From assembly GCA_031291275.1 (NCBI GenBank), contig JARLJJ010000674.1, forward strand, positions 1-64,000: DNA of 64,000 nt, written 5' to 3'. This document shows positions 1-9,592 of the stretch, in pieces (position 1 is the stretch's first letter; each line of letters starts with the position of its first letter). Position numbers and translations under genes: made by a program. The notes below the pieces were generated by a model. It was not told the origin of the DNA and did not search any database. It was given only the letters and a program-made list of their open reading frames with translations. This stretch comes from Formivibrio sp. (GTDB taxonomy: Bacteria; Pseudomonadota; Gammaproteobacteria; Burkholderiales; Chitinibacteraceae).

Positions 1-1
1 C

Positions 2-427
2 GAAGTGTTCAACACCATCTGGGATTGCAAGCAACTGATCGAAGAACAGTTGATCGACTACATCCGCATGACCATCACCCACTCGGGCGGCATTACCCAC
101 ATGCGCCGGATTGCCGACTTTGCTGCGATGTACCAGGTCCGCACCGGCAGTCATGGCCCGTCCGATCTGTCGCCGGTGTGCATGGGCGCGGCCTTGCACT
201 TCGACCTGTGGGCGCCGAACTTTGGCATGCAGGAATACATGGGCCACCACGAGCAGACCATGGATGTCTTCAAGTGCGGCTGGAGCTTCAACGACGGCTA
301 CATGCATCCGGGCGAGCTGCCGGGTCTGGGTGTGGAGATCGACGAAGAATTGGCCAAGAAGTATCCGTACGAGCCAGCTTATCTGCCGGTGGCGCGTCTG
401 GAAGACGGCACGTTGTGGAATTGGTAA
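2..427 (+). CDS. Mannonate dehydratase / RspA-like enolase-superfamily protein, C-terminal part (5' end outside window)
   Basis: ORF open at left edge; motifs [35 protein letters not shown] and C-terminal [12 protein letters not shown]-like end resemble the ManD/RspA family. Confidence 0.85.
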   Translation, partial: EVFNTIWDCKQLIEEQLIDYIRMTITHSGGITHMRRIADFAAMYQVRTGSHGPSDLSPVCMGAALHFDLWAPNFGMQEYMGHHEQTMDVFKCGWSFNDGYMHPGELPGLGVEIDEELAKKYPYEPAYLPVARLEDGTLWNW

Positions 428-454
428 GCACGCGTTAATCGCGTAATACCATCT

Positions 455-483
455 AAAAAGCCCTGCAAAATGCAGGGCTTTTT
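455..483. terminator. Bidirectional rho-independent terminator
   Basis: Perfect palindrome AAAAAGCCCTGCA-AAA-TGCAGGGCTTTTT just after the stop at 427. Confidence 0.9.
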
Positions 484-561
484 GCTGCTCACAGACTTCA
501 ATAGCCCTGGCAATACGCTGGGGTTATTGATCTTAAATAAGGCATGTTCGAGCCTCAGCTT

Positions 562-1044
562 TCAGGCGTGGGCGAAGCTTTTATCAGATAGAGACGGGGA
601 TGCTGTGAGCCGGATCAGTCGCTGATTGGCCGATCCGCGCCAGGGTTGGCTGGTGGGTTTGTCCTGCTCGTATTTACCGTCAATCAGCACGTCGATCAAA
701 GTCAGAATTTCCAAATCGGCAATGTCTTCGTACAGGTAGCCGGTCCACAACCATATGTCCTTGTGCGGATAGCGTTGCTTGAACGCACGGCATAGCGCCA
801 GGATGGTGGGGCGATTGTGCGGAAGCAACGGGTCGCCACCGGAAAGACTCAGTCCGTCGTGCGTTGCGCAGGCAGCAAGGATCTGTTCCTGGACATCAGC
901 AGTGAAGGGGAGGCCAGCCTTGCGGTCCCAGGCTGAGCGGTTGTAGCAGCCTGCGCAGGCATGCAGGCAACCGGTCACGAACAGCGTGACGCGGATGCCT
1001 TCGCCGTTAACCAGATCGCAGGTGTAGAAACGATCGTAATTCAT
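562..1044 (-). CDS. nrdG: Anaerobic ribonucleoside-triphosphate reductase activating protein (radical SAM)
   Basis: MNYDRFYTCDLVNGEGIRVTLFVTGCLHACAGCYNRSAWD; downstream of nrdD; ORF-track start (1149) is too early. Confidence 0.93.
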   Translation of the reverse strand: MNYDRFYTCDLVNGEGIRVTLFVTGCLHACAGCYNRSAWDRKAGLPFTADVQEQILAACATHDGLSLSGGDPLLPHNRPTILALCRAFKQRYPHKDIWLWTGYLYEDIADLEILTLIDVLIDGKYEQDKPTSQPWRGSANQRLIRLTASPSLSDKSFAHA

Positions 1045-1049
1045 CGAGT

Positions 1050-3188
1050 TTAGTGTACGGCTTCGCCGAAATGCTTGACGCGGCGGACCATTTCTTTTTG
1101 CTTGCCTGCATTGAACGGACGGGAGTTGGGGCTGCCCAGATAACCGCATACACGCCGGGTCACGGAAAGCGTTGCGCTATCGGTATTGCCACAGTCGGGG
1201 CAGGTGAAGCCGTCTTCTGTGGTTTTCGTTTCGCCCATGAAGCCGCATTTGCCGCAGGAATCGACCGGCGTGTTGGTGCCGAAGTAGGGGACATGCTCAA
1301 CGGCGTAATCCCAGATCTGTTCCAGTGCTTTCAGGTTGTGCCGCATATTCGGCAATTCCACATAGCTGATGTGGCCGCCGCTGGCGTGGTCGGCAAAACC
1401 GGCCTCGAAATCGATTTTCTCGAACGGGTTGACCTTGCGGAATACGTCGAGGTGGAAGGAATTGGTGTAATAACCCTTGTCGGTGACGTTCTCGATCGTG
1501 CCGAAGCGTTCCTGGTCCAGTTTGCAAAAACGGTTGCACAAGGATTCGCTTGGCGTCGAGTAGAGCGAGAAGGCAAAACCGGTTTCACGGCTCCAGACTT
1601 TGGTTGCAGCCGTCATGCGCGAGACGATGTCATGCAGGAAAGACTGGCATTCGGTGTCGTCGAACGGATGCTTGCCGAACATCAGCATGCCGACTTCGTG
1701 CAGGCCGATATAACCGAGCGATATCGAAGCTCGACCATTCTTGAATAGATCCATGATGTTTTGCTGCGGGTCGAGCCGGGTGCCGAACGCGCCTTCGGAG
1801 TACAGGATCGGCGCGACATTGGCCTTAACGCCTTCCAGGCGACGGATGCGGCTCATCAGTGCGCGGAAACACAATTTCAAACGGGCATTGAATAGCTCGT
1901 CGAAGCGCACCCGATCACCCTTGGACTCGATTGCGATGCGCGGCAGGTTCAGGCTGATCACGCCAAGGTTGTTCCGACCATCCAGAATTTCTTTACCCGA
2001 GGCGTCTTTCCATACCGAGAGGAAGCTGCGGCAACCCATCGGCGAGACGGGAACGCTGGAGCCGGTGATCTTGCGGTTGAGCTTGGTCGAGATGATGTCC
2101 GGGTACATGCGCTTGGACGTGCATTCGAGCGCCAGCTGTTTGATATCGTAGTTCGGGTCTTCCGGACGCAGATTGATCCCTTCTTCCAGGAACAGCACCA
2201 GCTTGGGAAAAACCGGGGTAATGCCGTCGCGGCCGAGCCCCTTGATGCGGATCTGCAGAATAGAACGCTGGATCGCGCGTTCCTGCCAAGTCGTGCCCAT
2301 GCCGAAAGAGAACGTGACAAAGGGCTGCTGGCCATTGGAGCTGAACAGGGTGTTGATTTCGTACTCGCAGGCCTGCATCCCGTCATAGGCCTCTTTTTCG
2401 GTCATTTCCCGTGCGTAGATTTCCGGCTGGGCGATGCCATATTTCTGTGCCACCTCGAGATTTTTTTCGTAGGTTTTCTGCACATATGGCGCCAGTGTCT
2501 GATCGATGTTGGGGATCGTGGTACCGCCGTATTGATGGCTGGCGACCTGTGCGATGATCTGCGAGGTGACCGCGCAGGCGACGCCAATTGAGCGCGGGCT
2601 CTCGATTTGGGCGTTGCCCAGGCGGAAGCCCTTGTCGAGCATGCCTTTCAGGTCGACCAGGCAGCAATTGGTGAATGGCAGAAACGGCGAATAGTCGAGA
2701 TCGTGGTAGTGAATATCGCCTTTGCGGTGCGCTTCCAGTATGTCCTTGGGCAGGAAGTTGCTGGCGAACTGCTTGGAAACGATGCCAGCCATCAGGTCGC
2801 GCATGACCGGAAAGACGTTGGCATCCTTGTTGGCGTTCTCGGTAGTGGCATCCAGATCGGTCTTGTGCACCATTCCCATCAACTTGGCGTGTAGCTCCGA
2901 CCCGCGTGTGCGGATCATGTCGCGGTCATGGCGATACTGGATGTAAACCCGGGCTACTTCCGGGCAATCTTTCATCAAGGAGTTTTCGACCATATCCTGA
3001 ATAGTCGGAATATCGAGCGCGTCCTGCTGGCAGGCCAGACACTGCAGCTCCACCTGATTGGCGATACTGAGCGCAAGCTCGCGCGGATTGGGGTAGTTCA
3101 CTGCACGTGCTGCACGTTCGCAAGCATCGGCGATTTTTGCACTGGTGTATTCAACAATGGCGCCATCGCGCTTGGTAACTTGCAGCAT
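1050..3188 (-). CDS. nrdD: Anaerobic (class III) ribonucleoside-triphosphate reductase
   Basis: N-terminal ATP-cone-like MLQVTKRDGAIVEYTSAKI; C-terminal CGKCGFMGE...CPDCG zinc site and RRVCGYLGSPNSRPFNAGK glycyl-radical region; AGGAG 8 bp upstream of ATG at 3188 favours this start over 3341. Confidence 0.93.
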   Translation of the reverse strand: MLQVTKRDGAIVEYTSAKIADACERAARAVNYPNPRELALSIANQVELQCLACQQDALDIPTIQDMVENSLMKDCPEVARVYIQYRHDRDMIRTRGSELHAKLMGMVHKTDLDATTENANKDANVFPVMRDLMAGIVSKQFASNFLPKDILEAHRKGDIHYHDLDYSPFLPFTNCCLVDLKGMLDKGFRLGNAQIESPRSIGVACAVTSQIIAQVASHQYGGTTIPNIDQTLAPYVQKTYEKNLEVAQKYGIAQPEIYAREMTEKEAYDGMQACEYEINTLFSSNGQQPFVTFSFGMGTTWQERAIQRSILQIRIKGLGRDGITPVFPKLVLFLEEGINLRPEDPNYDIKQLALECTSKRMYPDIISTKLNRKITGSSVPVSPMGCRSFLSVWKDASGKEILDGRNNLGVISLNLPRIAIESKGDRVRFDELFNARLKLCFRALMSRIRRLEGVKANVAPILYSEGAFGTRLDPQQNIMDLFKNGRASISLGYIGLHEVGMLMFGKHPFDDTECQSFLHDIVSRMTAATKVWSRETGFAFSLYSTPSESLCNRFCKLDQERFGTIENVTDKGYYTNSFHLDVFRKVNPFEKIDFEAGFADHASGGHISYVELPNMRHNLKALEQIWDYAVEHVPYFGTNTPVDSCGKCGFMGETKTTEDGFTCPDCGNTDSATLSVTRRVCGYLGSPNSRPFNAGKQKEMVRRVKHFGEAVH

Positions 3189-3356
3189 CAGGTTCTCCTG
3201 TATTCCGGACCGGCGGTTTGCAGGCTCCGCCATGACCAGGTTCTTCAAAGCAAAGGCGCCGCTGTTTTCGGACGTCTCTGCCGTAATCAAGGCCTGTAAT
3301 GTATTCGATTCAACGAAAGCAGGGGGCGATATATTTTGCAAAAGTGACGATAGAAT

Positions 3357-3370
3357 TTGTCTTTAATCAA
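3357..3370. promoter_or_regulatory. Candidate FNR/ANR-type box upstream of nrdD
   Basis: TTGTCTTTAATCAA matches TTGAT-N4-ATCAA at 8/10. Confidence 0.4.
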
Positions 3371-3393
3371 TATCTGATACTTTGAAATAAACG

Positions 3394-3439
3394 CACACCA
3401 TATTGTGCCGTTTGTTTGCGTGGTGTCAATATATTGTGT
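3394..3439. promoter_or_regulatory. Candidate pair of NrdR boxes upstream of nrdDG
   Basis: CACCATATTGTG (3396-3407) and TGTCAATATATTGTGT (3424-3439), centres 30 bp apart; second matches ACACWATATMTWGTGT at 13/16. Confidence 0.65.
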
Positions 3440-3674
3440 TTTTTGATGAATCTATATTTTTTGATCGTAGCGAGAGGACTGAGGAGTAGCGCATTGGATA
3501 GGGGTTGATATCAAGCATATGCTTTCTTTTTGCTTTTTTGTTAAGTAAATAATTTGTCAATAAATTATCGGACTTGAGGCCGGAAATTTCTTGTTCCGAT
3601 AGCTTGAATCGACGGTAGGGCAACAAAAAGGTTGCGATCGTTATGCGTGATCGCCTTTGCATACATGTTGTTTA

Positions 3675-3690
3675 TGTTCGATAACGAACG
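3675..3690 (+). promoter_or_regulatory. TGTNCGNTANCGNACR motif, site 1
   Basis: TGTTCGATAACGAACG followed by GATG, upstream of the 3914 diguanylate cyclase. Confidence 0.6.
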
Positions 3691-3913
3691 GATGTTTCTA
3701 TCCATTATCGCCAGAATGCTTCCTTGCATTGACTGGACCACTGTTGCCCATATTGAGGGCGATTTATGCAGTTATTTTGCGAATCAGTGTTGAGGATTTC
3801 GGGGGTTTTGAATGAATCTTTGCTAACTAACACTATCAGGCTGGCATCGCTGGTGTCTGGTGTTGAGCAAAGCCTTGAAGACCGAGAGTGAAATTTCCAT
3901 TGGATGAAATGTA

Positions 3914-4822
3914 ATGAGCGAACCGATTGCCGAGCAACTCGAAAACAACGATCTTCACCGTTTCCGTAATGATTTTCGGCGGGCCGTGATGATGCATCGG
4001 AAAGGCCTGCTCAATTTTTTCTTTCGGCTGCATTTCCCTAATGTTGATGGGCCGCTAGATGAAAGTGTCGGTACGCTTGAATACCTGGATTTCAGACACT
4101 GGCTAGAAGAAGTTCCACCAGTGGAAGTCAGTGGGCATTGGGTTTATCGGGAGTTGGTTGTCAGGCAGGATAAACTCAGTTTGCTGGCAAAAGAAGTGCT
4201 GGACGAAGCAATAAACGGCTCGTTCCAGCCGATGCAGTTGGCGAACCTTGTCCGTGCGTTGCATGAATTTGACCGTTTCGAGAGTCGTCTGGATTCCGGC
4301 ATTAATCTCTCGCTCACGGATGTGGATACCTTGACAGGCTTGCGCAATAGGGCAGCCATGGAGCGCGATCTTGACCGCGAGCATGAGCGGGCAAAGCTCA
4401 CCGGTCGCCACCTTACCATCGCCATGTTAGATATCGATGAGTTTAAAAATACCAACGACGAATACGGGCATTGCTTTGGGGATGTCGTGCTTGAAACTCT
4501 GGCGCAACGCTTCGTCGAAAGCCTGCGTCCCCAAGACATGGTGTACCGATATGGCGGAGAAGAATTTCTTGTTCTGCTAACGGATACATCACTCGAGAAA
4601 GCCGCACCGGTGCTGGAAAGGCTGCGTCAACGAGCGTGTAAAAACAAGATAAGCGATGGCAAGAACAATGTTCACCAATCGGTTTCTATAGGTTTGGCCG
4701 AGGTGGCGGAAAACGAGCTGATAGGGGATGCGATCGAGCGTGCAGACAAAGCTTTGTATCGTGCCAAGGAGGCGGGTCGTAACCGGGTGGAACTGGATCA
4801 TCTTGATTCTGACCAGATTTAA
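3914..4822 (+). CDS. Diguanylate cyclase with DgcZ/CZB-like N-terminal domain
   Basis: GGDEF domain (DTLTGLRNR, YRYGGEEF) with RxxD I-site (RPQD) 5 residues before GGEEF; N-terminus lines up with E. coli DgcZ by eye. Confidence 0.88.
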   Translation: MSEPIAEQLENNDLHRFRNDFRRAVMMHRKGLLNFFFRLHFPNVDGPLDESVGTLEYLDFRHWLEEVPPVEVSGHWVYRELVVRQDKLSLLAKEVLDEAINGSFQPMQLANLVRALHEFDRFESRLDSGINLSLTDVDTLTGLRNRAAMERDLDREHERAKLTGRHLTIAMLDIDEFKNTNDEYGHCFGDVVLETLAQRFVESLRPQDMVYRYGGEEFLVLLTDTSLEKAAPVLERLRQRACKNKISDGKNNVHQSVSIGLAEVAENELIGDAIERADKALYRAKEAGRNRVELDHLDSDQI

Positions 4823-4960
4823 CTAACTTTCATTGGCAACGAGCAGAGATTTGCGCAGGAATTGCATCCGTTTGTTTACCCATCGTGGTGATGCCAAGTC
4901 GTCTGGAGCTATTGAAATCATCTGCAATGTTCCCCTGCGCAATGATAGAAGGAACAGCAG

Positions 4961-6151
4961 TCATGTCTTCGAGGGTAAGTCGTAACCACGCAGCGTGTGA
5001 GAAAACTCCCGTAGTGCGCCAATACCACTTGTTTCGGCACGCCGGCACCAGTCTTCCAGTTGTTTCACGAGCTGTTCAGTCGTAATGCCGGATCGATTCA
5101 ATAAGGCAGCGAGATCTTGTCGCATCGAATCAATGGTGTTCAACACCGCGCTGGAGTGCAGCATCTGTTCCAGCGTAACGCGTTCCTTCGCAGGCAGGGT
5201 CAAGGCGTCTCTTTGCAACCAGTGTTTGATCACGTAGCGCAACTGGGAATACTTGAATTCCGGCAGCGCAGTACGCCGTTTGCGAATTTCTTCCATTGCG
5301 GTTCGGCGCACGGAGCGGCCGAAACGCGCCAGCACGTCGCAGCGGTGCGTGATAACCGCCCGCAAGGTATCTGCGTCGCAGAATATCTTGGAGGGGTTGT
5401 TACATACCTTCGGTGCAACTTTCTTCACCCGCGCGAGATGTAGCTGCGCCAGGAGGCAGATGTACAGCCAACCGATATCGAATTCCCACCAGCGATTTGA
5501 AAAACGCGCCGAAGTGGCATAGGCATGATGATTGTTGTGCAACTCCTCGCCCCCGATCAAAAGGCCCCATGGAACGATGTTGCGTGAGGCATCGGTCGGT
5601 GCAAAATTCCGATATCCCCAATAATGACCAACACCATTGATCACGCCAGCAGCAAAAAACGGAATCCATAGCATCTGCACTGCCCACATGCTGAGCCCAA
5701 TCGGGCCGAACAGGGCGATATCGATTACCAGCATCAAGCCGAGGCCGAAAGGGAAATGCTGCGCGTACAGTTTGCGTTCGATGAAGTCGTCAGGCGTGCC
5801 CTTGCCATATTTCTCTATCGTCGCGGTATTCCTGGTTTCCTGCCGATAGAGATCAACGCCATCGAACAGGACTTTTCGAATACCGAAAACTTGCGGGCTG
5901 TGGGGGTCTCCTGGCAAGTCGCTCCTGACGTGGTGTTTGCGGTGAATTGCCACCCACTCCCGGGTGACCATGCCAGTAGTGAGCCACAGCCAGAAGCGTA
6001 AAAAATGACTAATGACGGGATGCAATTCGAGTGCCCGATGTGCTTGATGGCGATGAAGATAGATAGTGACTGCCACGATGGTGATGTGGGTCAGAACGAG
6101 CGTGACCAGTATATAAGCCCACCAGGGAAAATCGAAAAACATGAGTAGCAT
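4961..6151 (-). CDS. Acyl-CoA / fatty-acid delta-9 desaturase
   Basis: Histidine boxes HRHQAHR, HRKHH, HNNHH and hydrophobic segments. Confidence 0.92.
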   Translation of the reverse strand: MLLMFFDFPWWAYILVTLVLTHITIVAVTIYLHRHQAHRALELHPVISHFLRFWLWLTTGMVTREWVAIHRKHHVRSDLPGDPHSPQVFGIRKVLFDGVDLYRQETRNTATIEKYGKGTPDDFIERKLYAQHFPFGLGLMLVIDIALFGPIGLSMWAVQMLWIPFFAAGVINGVGHYWGYRNFAPTDASRNIVPWGLLIGGEELHNNHHAYATSARFSNRWWEFDIGWLYICLLAQLHLARVKKVAPKVCNNPSKIFCDADTLRAVITHRCDVLARFGRSVRRTAMEEIRKRRTALPEFKYSQLRYVIKHWLQRDALTLPAKERVTLEQMLHSSAVLNTIDSMRQDLAALLNRSGITTEQLVKQLEDWCRRAETSGIGALREFSHTLRGYDLPSKT

Positions 6152-6244
6152 TTCAGATTCCTTTCACTAGAAGAGTTCGGCTAAAAAACAGACTCTGATG
6201 TCATGCCTCTTTGATAAGTATCAACTTGTAGAGTTGCAATCATC

Positions 6245-6260
6245 TGTGCGGTAGCGCACA
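6245..6260 (-). promoter_or_regulatory. TGTNCGNTANCGNACR motif, site 2
   Basis: TGTGCGGTAGCGCACA; read toward the desaturase: TGTGCGCTACCGCACAGATG. Confidence 0.65.
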
Positions 6261-6392
6261 TAAGAAGCGGTTCCGGATGGATGCCTCGCAAGGATGACAA
6301 GATATTTCCAGTAGCCATAGGTTTTCAATTCGGGATTTGGCCCCCTCCGGTTGCTTTTGTGATTTTGATTTCCAGATATTCCGAAGTTGCTA

Positions 6393-6408
6393 TGTACGGA
6401 TACGTACA
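6393..6408 (+). promoter_or_regulatory. TGTNCGNTANCGNACR motif, site 3
   Basis: TGTACGGATACGTACA followed by GACC, upstream of the crystallin-like gene. Confidence 0.6.
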
Positions 6409-6610
6409 GACCCAAGCGTTTCAACCCGTCATCATCAACGTCTGGTCGCCTGATTCTGCATGCTGCCAGCACCGTGCTACATCCCAAATGGATGAGTGCC
6501 TTGCAGTGTTGAATCAGTATCCCGCTAAGCCCGATTTTCGAGCGGTGGGGGTGGGTATCGTAGTTCGATATGGACGACGGTATTTGCAACTTTTTCTCTG
6601 GAGACATCAA

Positions 6611-7732
6611 GTGAATGCAATTTTGAAAAACGCATTGGCAGTGGGTTTATTGACCATTGCCACACAGGCGATAGCACAAGTCACTTTTTATGAACACGAA
6701 GGCTTTGAGGGAGGCTCCTTCTCGACGGACAGATCGATCAGCAATTTCAAACGCTTCGGTTTCAATGATCGAGCCTCATCAGCGATGGTGGAACAGGAGC
6801 GGTGGGAGGTTTGTGAAGATGCCCGGTTTCGTGGGCGGTGCGTTGTACTGCGCCCAGGCCAGTACCCGTCGTTGGCTGCGATGGGCTTGAATGATCGCGT
6901 TTCATCAGTACGTGCCGTGAGCCGTAATGAACGCATCAATGATTATCGCTATGCACCTATGCCTGTTGCTATCCACGACAACAATGAGGCAGCACAAATT
7001 ACCTTTTACGAACACGAAGGTTTTTCCGGCCGCTCTTTCACCGCAGAAGAACAAATTGGCAATCTGCAGCGTTATGGTTTTAATGATCGTGCCTCGTCGG
7101 TGGTGGTTTCCCGTGGCCAGTGGGAGGTTTGCGAAGATGTCCGGTTTGGCGGTCGTTGCGTCAATTTGCGCCCGGGCCGCTACCCGTCACTTGCTGCGAT
7201 GGGATTGAATGATCGCGTTTCATCGATGCGTGCGGTAAGCAGGAATGCGCGTGTTGAAGATAATCGCTATGCACCTGCCGTGACCGACAACTACCGTCGG
7301 CGCGACAATGAACGGCTGTACGATGCCAATGTGACATCCGTGCGCGCAGTGGTTGGCCCGCCCGAGCAGCGTTGCTGGGTCGAACGCGGACAAGTCGTTC
7401 AGGAACATAATGATGCCAACATCCCCGGAGCCATTGCCGGCGCGGTAATTGGCGGAATACTCGGTCATCAGATTGGCGGGGGCAGCGGTAAAGATCTTGC
7501 CACTGTCGGCGGTTTGGTCGCAGGGGCCGCGGTGGGCGCCAACGTAGGCCGCAGCGGTGGGCAACAGGTCACGACTCAAGATGTCCAGCGTTGTCGTAGC
7601 GTACCCAGTCAAGCAAAACCGGATTTCTGGGATGTGACCTACAACTTCCGGGGCCAGGAGCATCAAGTGCAGATGACCTATGATCCGGGAGCCACGGTGA
7701 CAGTTAATCAGCAAGGCGAGCCGCGCGAGTAA
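6611..7732 (+). CDS. Secreted beta/gamma-crystallin protein with C-terminal glycine-zipper 2TM domain
   Basis: GTG start VNAILKNALAVGLLTIATQAIAQ signal peptide; two 106-aa crystallin units with NDRASS/NDRVSS motifs; GAIAGAVIGGILGHQIGGGSGKD glycine zipper. Confidence 0.85.
   Translation: MNAILKNALAVGLLTIATQAIAQVTFYEHEGFEGGSFSTDRSISNFKRFGFNDRASSAMVEQERWEVCEDARFRGRCVVLRPGQYPSLAAMGLNDRVSSVRAVSRNERINDYRYAPMPVAIHDNNEAAQITFYEHEGFSGRSFTAEEQIGNLQRYGFNDRASSVVVSRGQWEVCEDVRFGGRCVNLRPGRYPSLAAMGLNDRVSSMRAVSRNARVEDNRYAPAVTDNYRRRDNERLYDANVTSVRAVVGPPEQRCWVERGQVVQEHNDANIPGAIAGAVIGGILGHQIGGGSGKDLATVGGLVAGAAVGANVGRSGGQQVTTQDVQRCRSVPSQAKPDFWDVTYNFRGQEHQVQMTYDPGATVTVNQQGEPRE
6692..7240 (+). repeat. Two-copy tandem repeat encoding crystallin domains
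   Basis: GAACACGAA at 6692 and 7010, offset exactly 318 bp (106 codons), with near-identical flanking peptides. Confidence 0.8.
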
Positions 7733-7753
7733 AGATTAAACGCTGTATGAACA

Positions 7754-7784
7754 CGAAACGGCCCTGCGAGGCCGTTTCGTTTTG
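7754..7784. terminator. Rho-independent terminator after crystallin gene
   Basis: CGAAACGGC ... GCCGTTTCG followed by TTTT. Confidence 0.85.
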
Positions 7785-7866
7785 GCGCTACCCATCAGCA
7801 CGCATTCAATGGAACCGCACTTCTGTCAAAAACCAGTTTGTTTCCCTATGCCATGGTCACTGAATG

Positions 7867-8064
7867 TCAGGAATCCGTTGTTTCTGTGGACTCCACCGCA
7901 ACGTCGCACCCCCATTCGAACCAATCCTCTCCAAACATCTCAATAGGGTGCTGTGTGCGGTCCGAGCCATTACCGCATCTGAGTGAATCAGCAGGGCAGT
8001 ATTTGTCGCACCCCCAACAGATTCGTTCTGGGTGTTTGGGATTCAGAGGAAATTTTTTAGCCAT
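7867..8064 (-). CDS. DUF3079 family protein
   Basis: MAKKFPLNPKHPERICWGCDKYCPADSLRCGNGSDRTQHPIEMFGEDWFEWG, family-typical Cys-rich small protein. Confidence 0.85.
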   Translation of the reverse strand: MAKKFPLNPKHPERICWGCDKYCPADSLRCGNGSDRTQHPIEMFGEDWFEWGCDVAVESTETTDS

Positions 8065-8159
8065 TATCGGAGTCTCTTAACTGGCTTTGTCTGAGTGGTG
8101 TTCTTGCCGCAGCGGTGTGGCCGGTTTTGAATCGCTCATTTGTTTAATCCGAGTCTGTA

Positions 8160-9578
8160 TCAAATAACTTTCGAATACCGTACCAGCGGTGCGGTCGTGC
8201 GCAGATAGCAGTCAAATGCCATCGCGATATTGCGTACCAGCAAGCGCCCGCGCGGCAGGATGCGGATGTATTCGGCATCCTGTATCAGCAGCCCTTGTTC
8301 AATGAACTCGGCGAGCTTGGGCAATTCCTGCGCAAAATAATTGTCGAAGACGATTCCCCATTCCGCTTCGATGGCGCGGATATCCAGCGTGAACTGGCAC
8401 ATCAACTGCTGGATCAGACTGCGGCGCAACTCGTCGTCGCGAGTGAGTTGAATGCCGCGAAACAGCGGCAGTTTCCCCTGATCGAGCAGCGCGTAATATT
8501 CGTCGGTCGTACGCACATTCTGGCTGTAGCTCGCGCCGATCTTGCCGATGCCGGAAACGCCAAGCGCGACCAGATCGATGTCGTCGTGCGTCGAATAGCC
8601 CTGGAAATTGCGGTGCAGCGTGCTGGCACGTTGCGCAATAGCCAGCTCATCATCGGGCAGCGCGAAGTGGTCCATGCCGATATACACATAGCCGGCATCG
8701 GCCAGCTTGCTGATCGCCAGGCTCAGGATATCGAGCTTGGCATCGAGCGAGGGCAAGTCGGATTCTTCGATGCGCCGCTGCGGTTTGAAGAGATGTGGCA
8801 GGTGCGCGTAGTTGTAGACCGACAACCGGTCGGGCCGTGCGGCGATGATCTTGTCGAGTGTGACACTGAATCCCGCCAGCGTTTGCTTGGGCAGGCCGTA
8901 GATCAGGTCGATCGAGACCGACTTGAAGCCATGCTGGCGCGCGGCATCGATCACCACCATGGTTTCAGCTTCGCTCTGGATGCGATTCACCGCGGCCTGC
9001 ACCTCCGGATCGAAATCCTGTACGCCCAGACTCATGCGGTTGAAACCGAGCTGGCCGAGCAGCGCCACCGTGTGCGGCTGCACCTTGCGCGGGTCGATCT
9101 CGATCGAATATTCGCCTTCGTCGTTCGGGGAAAAATCAAAGTTCCGGCGCAGCGTGGTCACCAACCGGGTCAGTTGCTCGTCCGACAGGAAAGTCGGCGT
9201 ACCGCCGCCAAAGTGCAATTGCTCGACGCGCGTGCGGCCCTCGAACAGCGGAGCCTGCAGCGCGATTTCCTTGTCGAGGTAATCGAGGTAAACCGCGGCC
9301 TTGGATTTGTCCTTGGTGATGATCTTGTTGCACGCGCAGTAATAGCAGATGGTGTTGCAGAACGGGATATGCACATACAGCGACAACGGGCGCTGCGTAC
9401 CAGGTGCGAAGCGCTCGCCGGCGATCCGGCGGTATTCGGCCTCGCCAAATCCGGCATGAAAGCGGTCGGCGGTCGGGTACGAGGTATAGCGCGGGCCATT
9501 GCCGGCCAGGCGCTCGATCAACGCCTTGTCGAAAGTCAGACCGTGGACATCAAACGCATCGGTTTGCGGAAAGTTCAT
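8160..9578 (-). CDS. hemN: Oxygen-independent coproporphyrinogen III oxidase (radical SAM)
   Basis: GPRYTSYPTADRFH, YVHIPFCNTICYYCACNK, FGGGTPTFL. Confidence 0.95.
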   Translation of the reverse strand: MNFPQTDAFDVHGLTFDKALIERLAGNGPRYTSYPTADRFHAGFGEAEYRRIAGERFAPGTQRPLSLYVHIPFCNTICYYCACNKIITKDKSKAAVYLDYLDKEIALQAPLFEGRTRVEQLHFGGGTPTFLSDEQLTRLVTTLRRNFDFSPNDEGEYSIEIDPRKVQPHTVALLGQLGFNRMSLGVQDFDPEVQAAVNRIQSEAETMVVIDAARQHGFKSVSIDLIYGLPKQTLAGFSVTLDKIIAARPDRLSVYNYAHLPHLFKPQRRIEESDLPSLDAKLDILSLAISKLADAGYVYIGMDHFALPDDELAIAQRASTLHRNFQGYSTHDDIDLVALGVSGIGKIGASYSQNVRTTDEYYALLDQGKLPLFRGIQLTRDDELRRSLIQQLMCQFTLDIRAIEAEWGIVFDNYFAQELPKLAEFIEQGLLIQDAEYIRILPRGRLLVRNIAMAFDCYLRTTAPLVRYSKVI

Positions 9579-9592
9579 GGCGAGGCTCCCGG

